The notes: a model not told the origin generated them from the letters alone. Shown: positions 35,014-45,140, numbered from the stretch's first letter. The stretch is 64,000 nt of DNA from Neolewinella antarctica (GCF_011927835.1 NZ_JAATJH010000003.1:186001-250000); one strand, 5' to 3'. Translations and numbers: made by a program.

Positions 35014-37797
35014 ATGAATTACCGCGTAATGAGGCTGCTTTGCCTGCTGATCAGCGTACTCGGCTGCGCTGCCGTCACCGCCCGGGCAACTCCGGAAATC
35101 GTTCTGCTGACGAGTGAGACTTTACGGCATCTCCACGCGCAAATCTTTTCTAAGCAGGTCCACTTCGTGGATTACGGTGGCCAGTACTCTCTCGCGGGAA
35201 TCGGCGACGGCAGTACGATTGACTGGCGTAAGAATGATTTTACCACCGAGTTGCCGGACGGTAATTATTACCTCTGGACGAAGACCGTCTTTAAAAACAC
35301 GGGCACCCGGGCACGCACGGATTACCTCATCTTCACCTGCTGTAGTCAGGATGCGGCCGTGGCCATACTGCGCGACGGCCGAGTAGACGCCCTGCTGCAC
35401 GGGGAGGCGCTGCGGGGCTTAATGGGTGAACCAAACGCTGCACCACTTCACCTGCGACCGGGCGAGCAGGTAACGGTTATCTACCGGGCGCGGGTTGAAA
35501 AGCGGTTATCGCTCTATCAGGCCTCGTCCATTTACGTGAGGGACGCCAATCAGCTGTCCAAATTAGCCATTATTAGGTACCGGAACGGTTATTTCGCAAT
35601 TGGATTTTTGGCGTGCCTACTTGTTTTCAGTCTGATCATCTACCTGCTATTTCGGGAAAAAGAGGTGGGCTTCCTCGCGCTGTTGCTGCTCGGGTTTGGC
35701 GGCTCCTTCTTCTACCACGGCGAGTTGACCGGTATCTTCCCTCAGTACGATGCGTTGCGTAAGGTAGGCCTCAACGCCGTGAACCTTGCTTCTACGCTGA
35801 CCGTCACCGGGATGACGGGTTTTCTGTACTACTATCTGGATTTACCCAAACGATTTGGGCGCTTCAGCCGCTGGTACTTGGCGTTAACGGGCGTCACCAT
35901 CGGGGTGGGTGTCCTGTTTATGCTCAACGCGCTGGAAACCGATCCACTCTTTTACCTGGCAAATTTCGTGACCGCAGTGTGGATCGTCGCCACGCTGGGC
36001 TTGGTGGGGATTGTGGCGTGGAATGGTGGCCGGCTGGAGCGCGTCTTGTTGGGGTCGACCGTACTGCTGGCCTTTGCGAGTCTGTTCTTCATCGTAAGTG
36101 TGGTTATGGATTACGAATCCGACTCTTTTCGAAAGTTGTTCGGGGTGAGTACGCTCGCCTTCACCAGCCTACTGTTTTACGGTGTTTACGATAAAGTAAG
36201 CATGGTCAGTAGCGAAGCCCGGCAGCTGAAGAGCCAGTACGCATTCCGCTCCCGCTTTTTCGCCAACATCACCCACGAGTTTCGCACGCCGCTAACGCTC
36301 ATTCTCGGCCCCATTCGGCAGTTGTTGGACCGTTCTCAGTCGCACGAAGACAAAGCCCTATTGGACATTGCGCACCGCAACGCCCAGCGTCAGTTGCAGT
36401 TGGTCAACCAAATTCTGGACCTTTCGGAATCGACCACCACGGGGCTCCGCCTGAACCCCGAGGTGCTGGACGTCGTCCCGCTTCTGCGCCGGCTCACCTA
36501 CACGTACGCGTCTCTGGCGGACCAGCACGGGATCGACCTGCGTTTTGTGACGGAGTTGACGGAACTGCCGCTCCGGGCTGACCGGGAAAAGCTGGAAACC
36601 ATTATGTATAACCTGCTTACGAATGCTTTCAAGTTCACCTTCAACGGTGGGGAGATCACCGTGCGGTTAGCTTTGCAACGGGATACCGCGCTGATCAGCG
36701 TGCGGGACACGGGCGGCGGCATTGCGCCCGACGCCGCGGAGAAAGTTTTTGACCGGTACTACTCGGACGGCCGGAAGGGTAGGGAGGGAACGGTCGGAAA
36801 CGGTATCGGGCTGGCCCTGACGAAAGAATTAGTGCTGCTCCACGGCGGGGCCATCGGGGTAACGAGTGTCCCGAACGTAGAAACCGTCTTTACGGTCAGT
36901 TTGCCCTACGTGCCGGGCGTCTTGGTGTGCACCACTGCACCCGCGTCCGCGCCCAGTGCACTACTAACCACGTCAATTTACTCACCAAACGACGAGGAGA
37001 CGGGGGAAGCGTCAAACACCGAGAAACCCCTCATTTTGATCGTGGAAGACAACGCCGACATGCGTAGCTACATCCGGATGGGCCTGGCCGGAAGCTACCG
37101 CACCGCGCTGGCAAAAGACGGACGCGAGGGCGTAGCGCAGGCCCGCAAACTGATGCCGGACCTGGTCGTCAGCGACGTGATGATGCCCGAAATGGATGGG
37201 TTCGAACTGTGCGAAGACCTGAAAACAAGCATCACCACCAGCCATATTCCCGTCATCCTGCTCACCGCCCGTTCCGCCGGGCGGGACCGGATACAAGGTC
37301 TCGATACGGGGGCGGACGACTACCTGACGAAGCCCTTCGAAGTGCCGGAATTGCGGGCGCGCGTGCGTAACCTGGTGCAGTCGCGGCAACTGTTGCGCCA
37401 ACGTTTTGCGAGCGCGGTCACACTGAAGCCCGAGGAAGTAGCGGCTACCTCCATTGATCAAGAATTCTTGCGCGCCGCCATCCAGGCCGTGGAGGACCAC
37501 ATGGAAGACGTGGATTTTGGGATCGACCGGCTGGCGCAGGAACTCAACGTCAGCCGGCCGAACCTCAACCGGAAGTTTCGGGCCCTGCTCAATCAGTCGA
37601 GCAATCAATTTTTACGGGGCATCCGGCTACAACGCGCGGCCGATCTCCTGAACAAAACCCAGGACACCGTGGCGGCCATCACCGACGCGGTCGGCTTCCG
37701 CAGCGTTAGTTATTTCGTGAAATCCTTCCGCGATGAGTTCGGCACCACGCCGGGGAAATACCGCAAGGCGGCGGGCGCGGACGTGGAGGCCAAGTGA
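35014..37797 (+). CDS. Hybrid two-component sensor kinase with AraC-type output (one-component system)
   Basis: A 927-residue hybrid regulator. Domain order: signal peptide; 7TMR-DISM extracellular beta domain (about 30-185); seven membrane helices (about 190-390); HisKA with FFANITHEFRTPLTLILGP (phospho-His421); HATPase with NLLTNAFKFT, DTGGGI and GNGIGLAL; a linker of low complexity (about 640-665); a receiver domain (LILIVEDNADMR, phospho-Asp721 in SDVMMPEMDG, LTKPFE); and a C-terminal AraC helix-turn-helix. It combines sensing, phosphotransfer and DNA binding in one chain. The linker holds a copy of the 17-bp motif (36937-36953). The ligand is unknown. No SusC/SusD pair is adjacent. Confidence 0.95.
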   Translation: MNYRVMRLLCLLISVLGCAAVTARATPEIVLLTSETLRHLHAQIFSKQVHFVDYGGQYSLAGIGDGSTIDWRKNDFTTELPDGNYYLWTKTVFKNTGTRARTDYLIFTCCSQDAAVAILRDGRVDALLHGEALRGLMGEPNAAPLHLRPGEQVTVIYRARVEKRLSLYQASSIYVRDANQLSKLAIIRYRNGYFAIGFLACLLVFSLIIYLLFREKEVGFLALLLLGFGGSFFYHGELTGIFPQYDALRKVGLNAVNLASTLTVTGMTGFLYYYLDLPKRFGRFSRWYLALTGVTIGVGVLFMLNALETDPLFYLANFVTAVWIVATLGLVGIVAWNGGRLERVLLGSTVLLAFASLFFIVSVVMDYESDSFRKLFGVSTLAFTSLLFYGVYDKVSMVSSEARQLKSQYAFRSRFFANITHEFRTPLTLILGPIRQLLDRSQSHEDKALLDIAHRNAQRQLQLVNQILDLSESTTTGLRLNPEVLDVVPLLRRLTYTYASLADQHGIDLRFVTELTELPLRADREKLETIMYNLLTNAFKFTFNGGEITVRLALQRDTALISVRDTGGGIAPDAAEKVFDRYYSDGRKGREGTVGNGIGLALTKELVLLHGGAIGVTSVPNVETVFTVSLPYVPGVLVCTTAPASAPSALLTTSIYSPNDEETGEASNTEKPLILIVEDNADMRSYIRMGLAGSYRTALAKDGREGVAQARKLMPDLVVSDVMMPEMDGFELCEDLKTSITTSHIPVILLTARSAGRDRIQGLDTGADDYLTKPFEVPELRARVRNLVQSRQLLRQRFASAVTLKPEEVAATSIDQEFLRAAIQAVEDHMEDVDFGIDRLAQELNVSRPNLNRKFRALLNQSSNQFLRGIRLQRAADLLNKTQDTVAAITDAVGFRSVSYFVKSFRDEFGTTPGKYRKAAGADVEAK

Positions 37798-37936
37798 GTG
37801 GGTAGTGAAACCAAACCTCTTTCCTACCTTTTGGCCAACCCCCCGCGCGTAGTCCGGTTGTTACGTACGACGTGACGCGGGCATACGCCGCAAACCAGTC
37901 CGCAAACTTTATCCCGAACCCCTACCAGACCAAAAC

Positions 37937-39613
37937 ATGCAAGAAATAAAAGGCCGCCTAGTGGACCTGGACGCCCGCGAAACCTACGGCGCCATCATCA
38001 CCGTTAACGACGCCGGCTACATCGAGTCCATTGTGCGCGACGAGACTCGCAACCGCCGCGGTCACTACATACTCCCCGGTTTCGTCGACGCGCACGTCCA
38101 CATCGAATCTTCCATGCTCCTGCCGGTTGAATTTGCCAAACTCGCCGTCACCCACGGTACGGTGGCGACGGTCTCCGACCCCCACGAGATCGCTAACGTT
38201 ATGGGGATGGAAGGCGTGGAATACATGCTCGACAACGCCGCCCGGACTTCCCTGAGCATCAACTTCGGTGCTCCCAGCTGCGTGCCCGCCACGAGCTTTG
38301 AAACCGCCGGCGCGATCCTGGACGTCGCGGAAGTTGCCGCCCTGCTCGACCGCGACGACATCAAATACCTCTCCGAAGTCATGAATTACCCCGGCGTCCT
38401 CAACGGGGATCTGGACATGCTCGCCAAGATCTCCGCGGCCGTGGACCGCGATAAACCCATAGACGGCCACGCCCCCGGCCTGCTCGGCGAAGAAGCCTTC
38501 CGCTACGCCAAGGCCGGCCCCTCCACGGAACACGAGTGCACGACCGAGCAGGAAGCCCGTGATAAACTCGCCGCCGGCATGAAAATCCTCATCCGCGAAG
38601 GCTCCGCCGCCAAAAATTACCAAGCTCTGCACGGTCTCATTGACGAGTTCTCCGACCGCGTCATGTTCTGTACCGACGATAGCCACCCGGACGATCTCAT
38701 GGCCGGCCACATCAACCAACTCGTTATGCGGGCGATCCGTGACGGCCACGACGTTTATAACGTGCTCACCGCCGCCTGCCGCAACCCGGTGGAGCACTAT
38801 AATCTCGACATCGGTAAATTGCGGGTGGGGGACCGGGCGGACTTCATCCTGGTTGACGACCTGCGGTTCATGGCCGTCTACGCTACTTACATCAAGGGCG
38901 AAATGGTTGCCGAAGCCGGTCACCACAATTTGCCTGACTACCGTCCCGAGCCGATTAACCGCTTCAACTGCAGCCCTAAGAAACCGGAAGATTTTCGCGT
39001 CGCCCCCGGCCCGGAAGGCGCTCAATTACGCGTCATTGAAGTTTTCGATGGTGAGTTGGTGACGGGAAAGAAACTAATGACTCCTGCCCTAAACGAAGCC
39101 GGCGAACCCGTCGGCGCCCCCGAGCGGGATCTACTTAAGATCGCCGTCATCAACCGCTACGAGGACGCGCCGCCGGCGGTGGGTTTCGTTACCGGAATGA
39201 AACTTCAACGCGGTGCGATCGCCAGCTCAGTCGCCCACGATAGCCACAACATTGTCGTGGTGGGTGTTGACGACGAAAGCATTTGCCGCGTAGCCAACGC
39301 CGTTATCGCCGAGCGCGGGGGTATTGCGGCGGGCCGGGAGGGAGAGTTGCAAGTGCTGCCGCTGCCGGTGGCGGGTATTATGTCAAATGATTCTGGCCCA
39401 AAAGTGGCGGCTCGGTATGCGGAACTGACGGGGTTTGCGCGGCGGAAGCTGCGCTGTGGAGTAGAATCCCCGTTTATGACCCTGAGTTTTCTGGCTTTGT
39501 TGGTTATTCCGGAGCTGAAGTTGAGTGACCGGGGGCTGTTCGACGGGGGGGCTTTTCGGATTGTGGATTTGTGGGAGGGGAAGTTGGCGGCTCCTGACGG
39601 GAATGTTGAGTGA
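37937..39613 (+). CDS. ade: Adenine deaminase
   Basis: Amidohydrolase-superfamily enzyme that deaminates adenine to hypoxanthine, 558 residues. Metal-site motifs are present: GFVDAHVHIESSML near the N-terminus, ATVSDPHEIANVMG, DGHAPGL, STEHECTT and CTDDSHPDDL. The C-terminal region VAHDSHNIVVVGVDD and GGIAAGREGELQVLPLPVAGIMSND is that of bacterial ade (YerA-like) proteins. The length is normal. A solitary purine-salvage gene, with no purine transporter adjacent. Confidence 0.96.
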   Translation: MQEIKGRLVDLDARETYGAIITVNDAGYIESIVRDETRNRRGHYILPGFVDAHVHIESSMLLPVEFAKLAVTHGTVATVSDPHEIANVMGMEGVEYMLDNAARTSLSINFGAPSCVPATSFETAGAILDVAEVAALLDRDDIKYLSEVMNYPGVLNGDLDMLAKISAAVDRDKPIDGHAPGLLGEEAFRYAKAGPSTEHECTTEQEARDKLAAGMKILIREGSAAKNYQALHGLIDEFSDRVMFCTDDSHPDDLMAGHINQLVMRAIRDGHDVYNVLTAACRNPVEHYNLDIGKLRVGDRADFILVDDLRFMAVYATYIKGEMVAEAGHHNLPDYRPEPINRFNCSPKKPEDFRVAPGPEGAQLRVIEVFDGELVTGKKLMTPALNEAGEPVGAPERDLLKIAVINRYEDAPPAVGFVTGMKLQRGAIASSVAHDSHNIVVVGVDDESICRVANAVIAERGGIAAGREGELQVLPLPVAGIMSNDSGPKVAARYAELTGFARRKLRCGVESPFMTLSFLALLVIPELKLSDRGLFDGGAFRIVDLWEGKLAAPDGNVE

Positions 39614-39731
39614 TACTTTAATTCTTCTGTACGTCTGGTAATAATTTTCAAAGAGTGACGCCAAACCGTACTACCAGAATCTTTTGTGCCACTGTACGGC
39701 TACGCTATTTTGGATTGGAAAGAAAGTATCG

Positions 39732-40241
39732 ATGAGACCCCAATCAGAAATAATTGCGGAAAGGAAAAGAAACCAAGTCGTGTACGCCGTTGACGATTTT
39801 CAGGAGAGCATTCAGAACTTGCGGATACCTGCACTGGCTCACCTAATTTTTACGGGGATGCTCTTTGCCAGCACGTTGATTGCAGCGGAAAATTTAGGCC
39901 ACGGGGTGGCTAGCCTCGTAACGGCGGCTGGCTTGTTGATCACAGCGCGGTTTAACCTGCCGAGCCCCAAGAAACTGGCCGCTGTGTCGGCTTTCTACGC
40001 ACTAGTTCTCATTGGGGAATGGATTAGCTTTGGTCCCCCTGACTTGCTTATTCCCCAGCTTAACATGCACGAATGGCGGGGCCTTCCCGTTTTTCTCAAC
40101 CACGCTATCCCGTACGTTTACGTCTTGTTGCGAGTAGTATTTGGGGTTTATGTTGTTTCCCCCTGGGGCACCCGAGCCAAGATGTTATCACAGGACACGG
40201 GCCTTTTAGCTGCGGTGCTGCGGGAGCGGTCACTGGAGTAA
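39732..40241 (+). CDS. Hypothetical membrane protein
   Basis: A 169-residue protein from ATG 39732; an upstream start at 39684 is less likely. About four hydrophobic segments are visible (ALAHLIFTGMLFASTLI; HGVASLVTAAGLLIT; LAAVSAFYALVLIGEWI; YVYVLLRVVFGVYVV). The N-terminus is charged and cytosolic. No family is recognised and no motif suggests a function. It follows ade by 118 nt on the same strand, but the gap argues for a separate promoter. Confidence 0.7.
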   Translation: MRPQSEIIAERKRNQVVYAVDDFQESIQNLRIPALAHLIFTGMLFASTLIAAENLGHGVASLVTAAGLLITARFNLPSPKKLAAVSAFYALVLIGEWISFGPPDLLIPQLNMHEWRGLPVFLNHAIPYVYVLLRVVFGVYVVSPWGTRAKMLSQDTGLLAAVLRERSLE

Positions 40242-40663
40242 ATAATTATTGGTGACGTCGTGGGAGAAAATGGTTGGAGCGTTTGATGAGTTGCCCGGGT
40301 GGTTTGGAGTTTAGCGGATAATTGTGGCTGGGTTTAGATAATATGTGTTTCTAACTGACTCGTCGGTCCAATGTATTCCTCTGGCAAAAGTGGTTCAACA
40401 AGTGGCTGATAACTGATTCCGGCCCGCCCGAGCGATCGATTCGGTAACGAGCGTTAAATCAATATCGCCTTCCTCGAAGTAGCATTGCACCCGCGGCCAC
40501 GGCCCCGCCTGCGGTGAACTGACGGGAACTTTGCGGAAAGGAATCAGCCAAAAGTGGTAGTTTAATGGCGTAACCCAGAATTAACTACCCGACCACGCAG
40601 CTTTACGCGCCGAATCGGTGTAAAGGCAAATGATAGGATCCACAAACGACAGCCACCGGCACC
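40242..40663. other. Intergenic stretch upstream of the sigma factor gene
   Basis: No gene or strong hairpin is seen. A degenerate copy of the 17-bp motif (GCACCCGCGGCCAC, 40487-40500) lies here. Nothing else can be supported. Confidence 0.4.
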
Positions 40664-41221
40664 ATGCCCGCCAACCTCGATGAACATTTACCGTCGATAC
40701 TCGATGGCTGCCTGACTGGACGTAGGGCAAGCCAACACGAGCTCTACAAACTCTATTACGGGTACGGGATGAGCGTGGCGATCCGCTACGTCAATGACGA
40801 AAGTGAAGCTATTTCCATCGTCAACGATGCTTTCATGAAAGTCTACAAAAGCCTTAAAACATTCGATCGCAGCCAAGCTTACAAACCCTGGTTTCGCAGG
40901 GTTGTCGTTAATACCGCCATCAATCAATTGAAGCGACAACAGAAGTACCAATTAGAAACGGGCATGGACGAGACGGGTGACATCGCGGACCGGGAAAATA
41001 TCCTCAGCCAGATAAACTATCGGGAACTCGTCGCCCTGGTGCAATCGCTCAGCACCGCCTACCGCGCCGTTTTTAATATGTACGTAATCGATGGGTTCCC
41101 CCACGACGAAATTGCAAAAACGCTGGGTATATCGGTGAGCACTTCTAAATCAAACCTCGTTCGTGCCCGCCGCAAACTGCGCGAATTATTACGGGAACAA
41201 CTATCAATCAACAATGCCTGA
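40664..41221 (+). CDS. ECF-type RNA polymerase sigma factor
   Basis: A 185-residue sigma-70 family protein with only regions 2 and 4. Region 2 includes ELYKLYYGYGMSVAIRYVNDESEAISIVNDAFMKVYKSL. Region 4 includes VALVQSLSTAYRAVFNMYVIDGFPHDEIAKTLGISVSTSKSNLVRARRKLRELL, with the HTH at its centre. It would redirect RNA polymerase to a small regulon. Its stop overlaps the next gene by 8 nt (ATGCCTGA), so the two proteins are translationally coupled. Confidence 0.95.
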   Translation: MPANLDEHLPSILDGCLTGRRASQHELYKLYYGYGMSVAIRYVNDESEAISIVNDAFMKVYKSLKTFDRSQAYKPWFRRVVVNTAINQLKRQQKYQLETGMDETGDIADRENILSQINYRELVALVQSLSTAYRAVFNMYVIDGFPHDEIAKTLGISVSTSKSNLVRARRKLRELLREQLSINNA

Positions 41222-42566
41222 ATTAAACGACCGACAAACGGACGAGTTATTCCAGGCGGGCGCCGAGCGCCACGGCTTCGAGTACAACGAGGCTGCCTGG
41301 GGGGGGATGGAAAAACTCCTAGACGCGGACATCAGCAAAACGCGCCGAAAGTGGGCCATCGGGGTTTTGCTAGTCATTATCCTGCTCGCCTTCTCCGCGT
41401 GGTTCTTCCTCGTTACCCCCGATAACCTACCCACCGCAAGTAACAATACTTACGCCACCGAGAAGGCTGAATCCGTCACGACCGGGGAGGATGAACCTTT
41501 CCCGGCGGCGGCTAGCGGAGTGAATGATAAAGTGAGCGATGAAGCTACCAGGTTGAACCAAAATTTTCCGCCTGAACGCCAGGTTTCAACAAACAGAACA
41601 GCACCGGTTATCACGAGAAATGGCTTGCGGGATGATAAAATCATAATTACCTCCGCCCCGCTAAACAACAGATTAATTAATGAGGGTAGCGCAAGCGGCG
41701 CGGACGCTGGTGCCGAGTATTTGCGGGGGAGCAGTGATTTGCCCGCTGGTACCGACAAAATTAGTGGGCAGAATAAGTTTGTCCCTTCCAACGAGGAAAA
41801 CCGACCGGGCGCACGACCGCCTTCCGGGGCCAATCAAAAAGTTACGGAGCTACTTCCCTCAACTATTCTGGTTGGGCTGAAACCATACCCAATTATCATA
41901 CCGGAGGAAGAGCTTAAATCCGCCATCCGCCGAACCGACGAACCCTTCGGTAAAACGATTACTACCAACGGCTTCGCCCTCGTCGCCAGCGGTGGATTTA
42001 TTCTCGGGGAGGTCAGTTCGGGTAACTTTGACCAGCGCCGGCCCCGCGTTGGCCTGGAAGTGGAATACCGCATCGGTAAGAAATTTGCCGTAGCAACCGG
42101 CGCATTCTACAATGAAGTCTGTTACCGGACCAGTGGAGAAAATTACTCCCCAAAAGAGGGTTTTTGGGAACCAAATAATTTTGTCACGCCGACTGAAGTA
42201 GCCGGTGATTGTGAAGTCGTAGAGATTCCCCTATCCATAAAATACTACCTGAACGGTAGTGCAAACAACACCTTCTACGCAGCCGCTGGAGCCACTACTT
42301 ACCTCCTGCTCAAGGAAGACTTTTCTTACTTCTACGATGGCCCCTCCGCCGGCCTCAAAAGCGCTTGGTCCGTTACCGGGGAAAATCAACACTTACTGGG
42401 CATGAGTCACTTTAACCTGGGCTACCAGCGCCAGCTCAGGGGCCGCTCCGCGCTCAAGCTGGAAGCCTTCGTTCAGGCTCCGCTCCGGGGTATTGGCCAC
42501 GGGAACGTTCGCCTGCTGACGACCGGGGTGTCGTTGAATTACCAATTTGACTTCAGGGCACGGTAA
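41214..42566 (+). CDS. Membrane-anchored sigma-coupled protein with C-terminal beta-barrel-like domain
   Basis: A 450-residue protein from ATG 41214. The N-terminal 45 residues (ELFQAGAERHGFEYNEAAWGGMEKLLD) are cytosolic and resemble a short anti-sigma segment. One membrane helix follows (about 47-67), then a long Ser/Ala/Pro-rich periplasmic linker (about 70-250). The C-terminal 195 residues look like an outer-membrane beta-barrel (GFALVASGGFILGE, VEYRIGKKFAVATGAFY, ISIKYYL-like, terminal VSLNYQFDFRAR). Coupling to the sigma gene suggests that it senses an envelope signal and holds the sigma factor. The linker holds a copy of the 17-bp motif (41697-41713, GADAGAE). Confidence 0.8.
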   Translation: MPELNDRQTDELFQAGAERHGFEYNEAAWGGMEKLLDADISKTRRKWAIGVLLVIILLAFSAWFFLVTPDNLPTASNNTYATEKAESVTTGEDEPFPAAASGVNDKVSDEATRLNQNFPPERQVSTNRTAPVITRNGLRDDKIIITSAPLNNRLINEGSASGADAGAEYLRGSSDLPAGTDKISGQNKFVPSNEENRPGARPPSGANQKVTELLPSTILVGLKPYPIIIPEEELKSAIRRTDEPFGKTITTNGFALVASGGFILGEVSSGNFDQRRPRVGLEVEYRIGKKFAVATGAFYNEVCYRTSGENYSPKEGFWEPNNFVTPTEVAGDCEVVEIPLSIKYYLNGSANNTFYAAAGATTYLLLKEDFSYFYDGPSAGLKSAWSVTGENQHLLGMSHFNLGYQRQLRGRSALKLEAFVQAPLRGIGHGNVRLLTTGVSLNYQFDFRAR

Positions 42567-42913
42567 AAGAGCTGCATACGACCGTTACTGGAAGATCAAT
42601 CGCAAGTGCCCTTATTCTACCGTCAAAAACTGCCTTGTTACCTGCCGCCAGGCTCGTGCGGCGGCGGCAATTATCCCGCGTTGAGGTAATTAGCTTTGAC
42701 GCTTTCTGAGATTGGCGTCGCATTACGACACTTTCGTCCTACGTAGCTATTTCTTTACGTACCAACGCAGCCTTTTGGCAACAACGGGAGTATGGGAAAT
42801 ATCGGCGGGTCACGAGCTCGCTGTCTGACCAACTTTTAATTTCTTTTAATCGCTTAGTGTGCCGTTGCTTCCGTACGGTGGCCTAACACCGGTACGCACC
42901 AAATCCACCTTTT
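42567..42913. other. Intergenic stretch upstream of the large T9SS protein gene
   Basis: No gene, hairpin with a T-run, or perfect TAnnTTTG box is seen. It presumably contains the promoter of the 42914 gene. Confidence 0.4.
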
Positions 42914-45082
42914 ATGCACCAATACGTACCAATTAATCATCGACACTGGATTCAAAAGTGTGTTTATTCCCTCAGTATTTATACCATCATTTTGCTATCT
43001 TTTTCGCCTTCACTACGCGCCCAGTGTGCGGCGGACGGGGGCACGATCGCGCTCGGTGACGGAGCTACGGAAGCGACCATCTGCGTGGACGGCGTAGGTG
43101 ACCCGCTAGCAATCACCCGCGACGGTAACGTTACCGGTGATAGTACCACTTTTATCATCACGGACGATATGGGCAACATTCTCGGCGTCCCGGGCAACGA
43201 TGGTCCGTTCGACTTAGACGGTGCTGGTGAAGGAGTTTGCCAAATCTGGTACCTCGCATACGGTACCGGGCTTCAGGGTTTGGCGGCCGGTAATAACGTT
43301 AGTGCTTTGACGGGTTGCTTTGATCTTTCCAACGCAATCGTCGTAACCCGCCAGTCTCCCGACGGGGGAACGGTAACGCTCGCCGGTGGTGGCACGAGTG
43401 CCTACGCTTGCGCTGGTGATGTGATCGTCGAGGTTGCGCACGTAACGACGGCAACCGCGCTGAGCTATTGGTACGTCATTACCGACGCCGACGACAACAT
43501 CCTCGGCTTCGCCAACAGCACGGAGACAAATACGCTGGACCTGAGCGGCGCACCGGTTGGCACCTGCCACATTTGGGGCTGGAGTAACCGTGGGCAGGAT
43601 GACCCCGCCATGGGTGAAAACATCAGTTCGCTAAATGACGACAGTTGCGAAGCGATTTCCGCTGATTTCATATCCGTGATTCGTCAGGAGCCAGCCGGGG
43701 CCGGTGCCATTGCGTTGGCCGACGGAGCTACGGAAACTTCTATCTGCGTCGACGGCGTGGCCGATCCGCTGGAAGTCACTCGAACCGGTGATGTCGTCGG
43801 TGACAGTACCACCTTCGTCATTACGGACGATGCCGGCAACGTTCTCGGTATCCCGGGCAACAACGGCCCGTTCGACCTGGACGGAGCCGGTGACGGCGTC
43901 TGCCAGATCTGGTACCTCGCCTACAATACCGGGTTGCAGGGGCTAATGGTCGGAAGCAACGTGAGCGACCTGGCGGGATGTTTCGACTTCTCTAACCCAG
44001 TTGTCGTGACCCGCCAGTCTCCCGACGGCGGAACGGTCACCCTACTTGGTGGCGCAACCGATACGACCGCGACCGCGGGTAATATCCTCCTCGGGGTGAG
44101 CCACACGACAACGGCTACCGCACTGAGTTACTGGTACATCATCACCGATGGCGATGATAATATTCTCGGCTTTGCCAACAGTGCGGAGACGGATACGCTC
44201 GACCTGAGTGGCGCGCCCGCCGGCACCTGCCGGATCTGGGGTTGGAGTTACCGTGGGCTGGGTGACCCCGTCGTGGGTGCCAACATCAGTTCGCTGACCG
44301 ACGACAGCTGTGAGGCGATTTCCGCTGACTTTGTCACCGTTGTTCGGGAAGCCGCTACTGGCTTTACGCTGACGAACGTGATCATCAGTGAATTTTCCGC
44401 CGACGGTCAGGTGGAGTTATTCAATGGCACCGACGAAGCGGTGGACGTTTCTAGCTACTGGTTGTGTAACCGCCCGAACTACCAGCAACTAAGTAGCCTC
44501 ACGCTCGACTGCGGCGACCTGCTGCTCCAACCGGGCGAAGTACTCGCAGTCAGTGGTTTTAACTACAGTACTACCGAGGGGGAAATCGGGCTGTACACCA
44601 CGAACAGTTTTGGAAGTTCCGACGCCATCGTGTCCTACGTTCGCTGGGGAACCGCCACTGGCGGGCGCACCGACGTTGCCGTGTCCGCGGGGATTTGGGT
44701 AGCCGGCGCGACCGTTCCCGCACCGACCGCCGCGCAGACTACCCAGACGATGGTTACTGACAGCCTGAGTTGGGCACTGGGCACGCCTAATTTGTGCGAG
44801 GCGAACGGAACGACCTCAACAAACTTGCTGACACAGGGAGTTCGTATGACGTTATTTCCTAACCCCGTCGCGGACATCGTCACGATCGAGATCGAAGGGC
44901 TGCGGACGAACGAAACCACCTTCCAGGTCTTCGATGGCCGTGGTCGCATGGTACTGGACCAACGGCAGTCGGTCGGTAACGGCCGTACGCGCCTCGACCT
45001 CGGTGACCTGACTCCGGGCGCTTACAGCATTCGGGTCCTGAACGGAGCTGGATTTGCCGCCCGCCGGATCATCGTGCGGTAG
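42914..45082 (+). CDS. Repetitive surface protein with lamin-tail domain and T9SS type A tail
   Basis: A 722-residue exported protein. After a signal peptide (cleavage near SLRAQ) it carries two long repeats of about 221 residues, each made of an A half (ICVDGVGDPLAITR ... VCQIWYLAY) and a B half (SPDGGTVTL ... TCHIWGWS). Next comes a lamin-tail domain (about 475-590; NVIISEFSADGQVELFNG) of the kind found in secreted nucleases and surface proteins. The end is a Por secretion tail (LFPNPVADIVTIEI ... GAYSIRVLNG). It is probably a surface adhesin or matrix protein delivered by the type IX system. No catalytic motif is seen. Confidence 0.88.
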   Translation: MHQYVPINHRHWIQKCVYSLSIYTIILLSFSPSLRAQCAADGGTIALGDGATEATICVDGVGDPLAITRDGNVTGDSTTFIITDDMGNILGVPGNDGPFDLDGAGEGVCQIWYLAYGTGLQGLAAGNNVSALTGCFDLSNAIVVTRQSPDGGTVTLAGGGTSAYACAGDVIVEVAHVTTATALSYWYVITDADDNILGFANSTETNTLDLSGAPVGTCHIWGWSNRGQDDPAMGENISSLNDDSCEAISADFISVIRQEPAGAGAIALADGATETSICVDGVADPLEVTRTGDVVGDSTTFVITDDAGNVLGIPGNNGPFDLDGAGDGVCQIWYLAYNTGLQGLMVGSNVSDLAGCFDFSNPVVVTRQSPDGGTVTLLGGATDTTATAGNILLGVSHTTTATALSYWYIITDGDDNILGFANSAETDTLDLSGAPAGTCRIWGWSYRGLGDPVVGANISSLTDDSCEAISADFVTVVREAATGFTLTNVIISEFSADGQVELFNGTDEAVDVSSYWLCNRPNYQQLSSLTLDCGDLLLQPGEVLAVSGFNYSTTEGEIGLYTTNSFGSSDAIVSYVRWGTATGGRTDVAVSAGIWVAGATVPAPTAAQTTQTMVTDSLSWALGTPNLCEANGTTSTNLLTQGVRMTLFPNPVADIVTIEIEGLRTNETTFQVFDGRGRMVLDQRQSVGNGRTRLDLGDLTPGAYSIRVLNGAGFAARRIIVR
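43030..44355 (+). repeat. Two tandem 663-bp repeats inside the T9SS protein gene
   Basis: The same sequence (for example GGAGCTACGG at 43061 and 43724) recurs with a 663-bp period, that is 221 codons. The copies differ mainly at silent positions and a few residues, which indicates a duplication kept in frame. Confidence 0.85.
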
Positions 45083-45102
45083 TAAATTCTCCCCATTGCA
45101 TT

Positions 45103-45140
45103 AAAAAGCCGCCAACTTGTACATCGGGTTGGCGGCTTTT
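45103..45140. terminator. Bidirectional intrinsic terminator between the T9SS and NUDIX genes
   Basis: AAAAAGCCGCCAAC (45103-45116) pairs with GTTGGCGGCTTTT (45128-45140) around an 11-nt loop. The A-run and T-run on each side serve both convergent genes. Confidence 0.9.
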
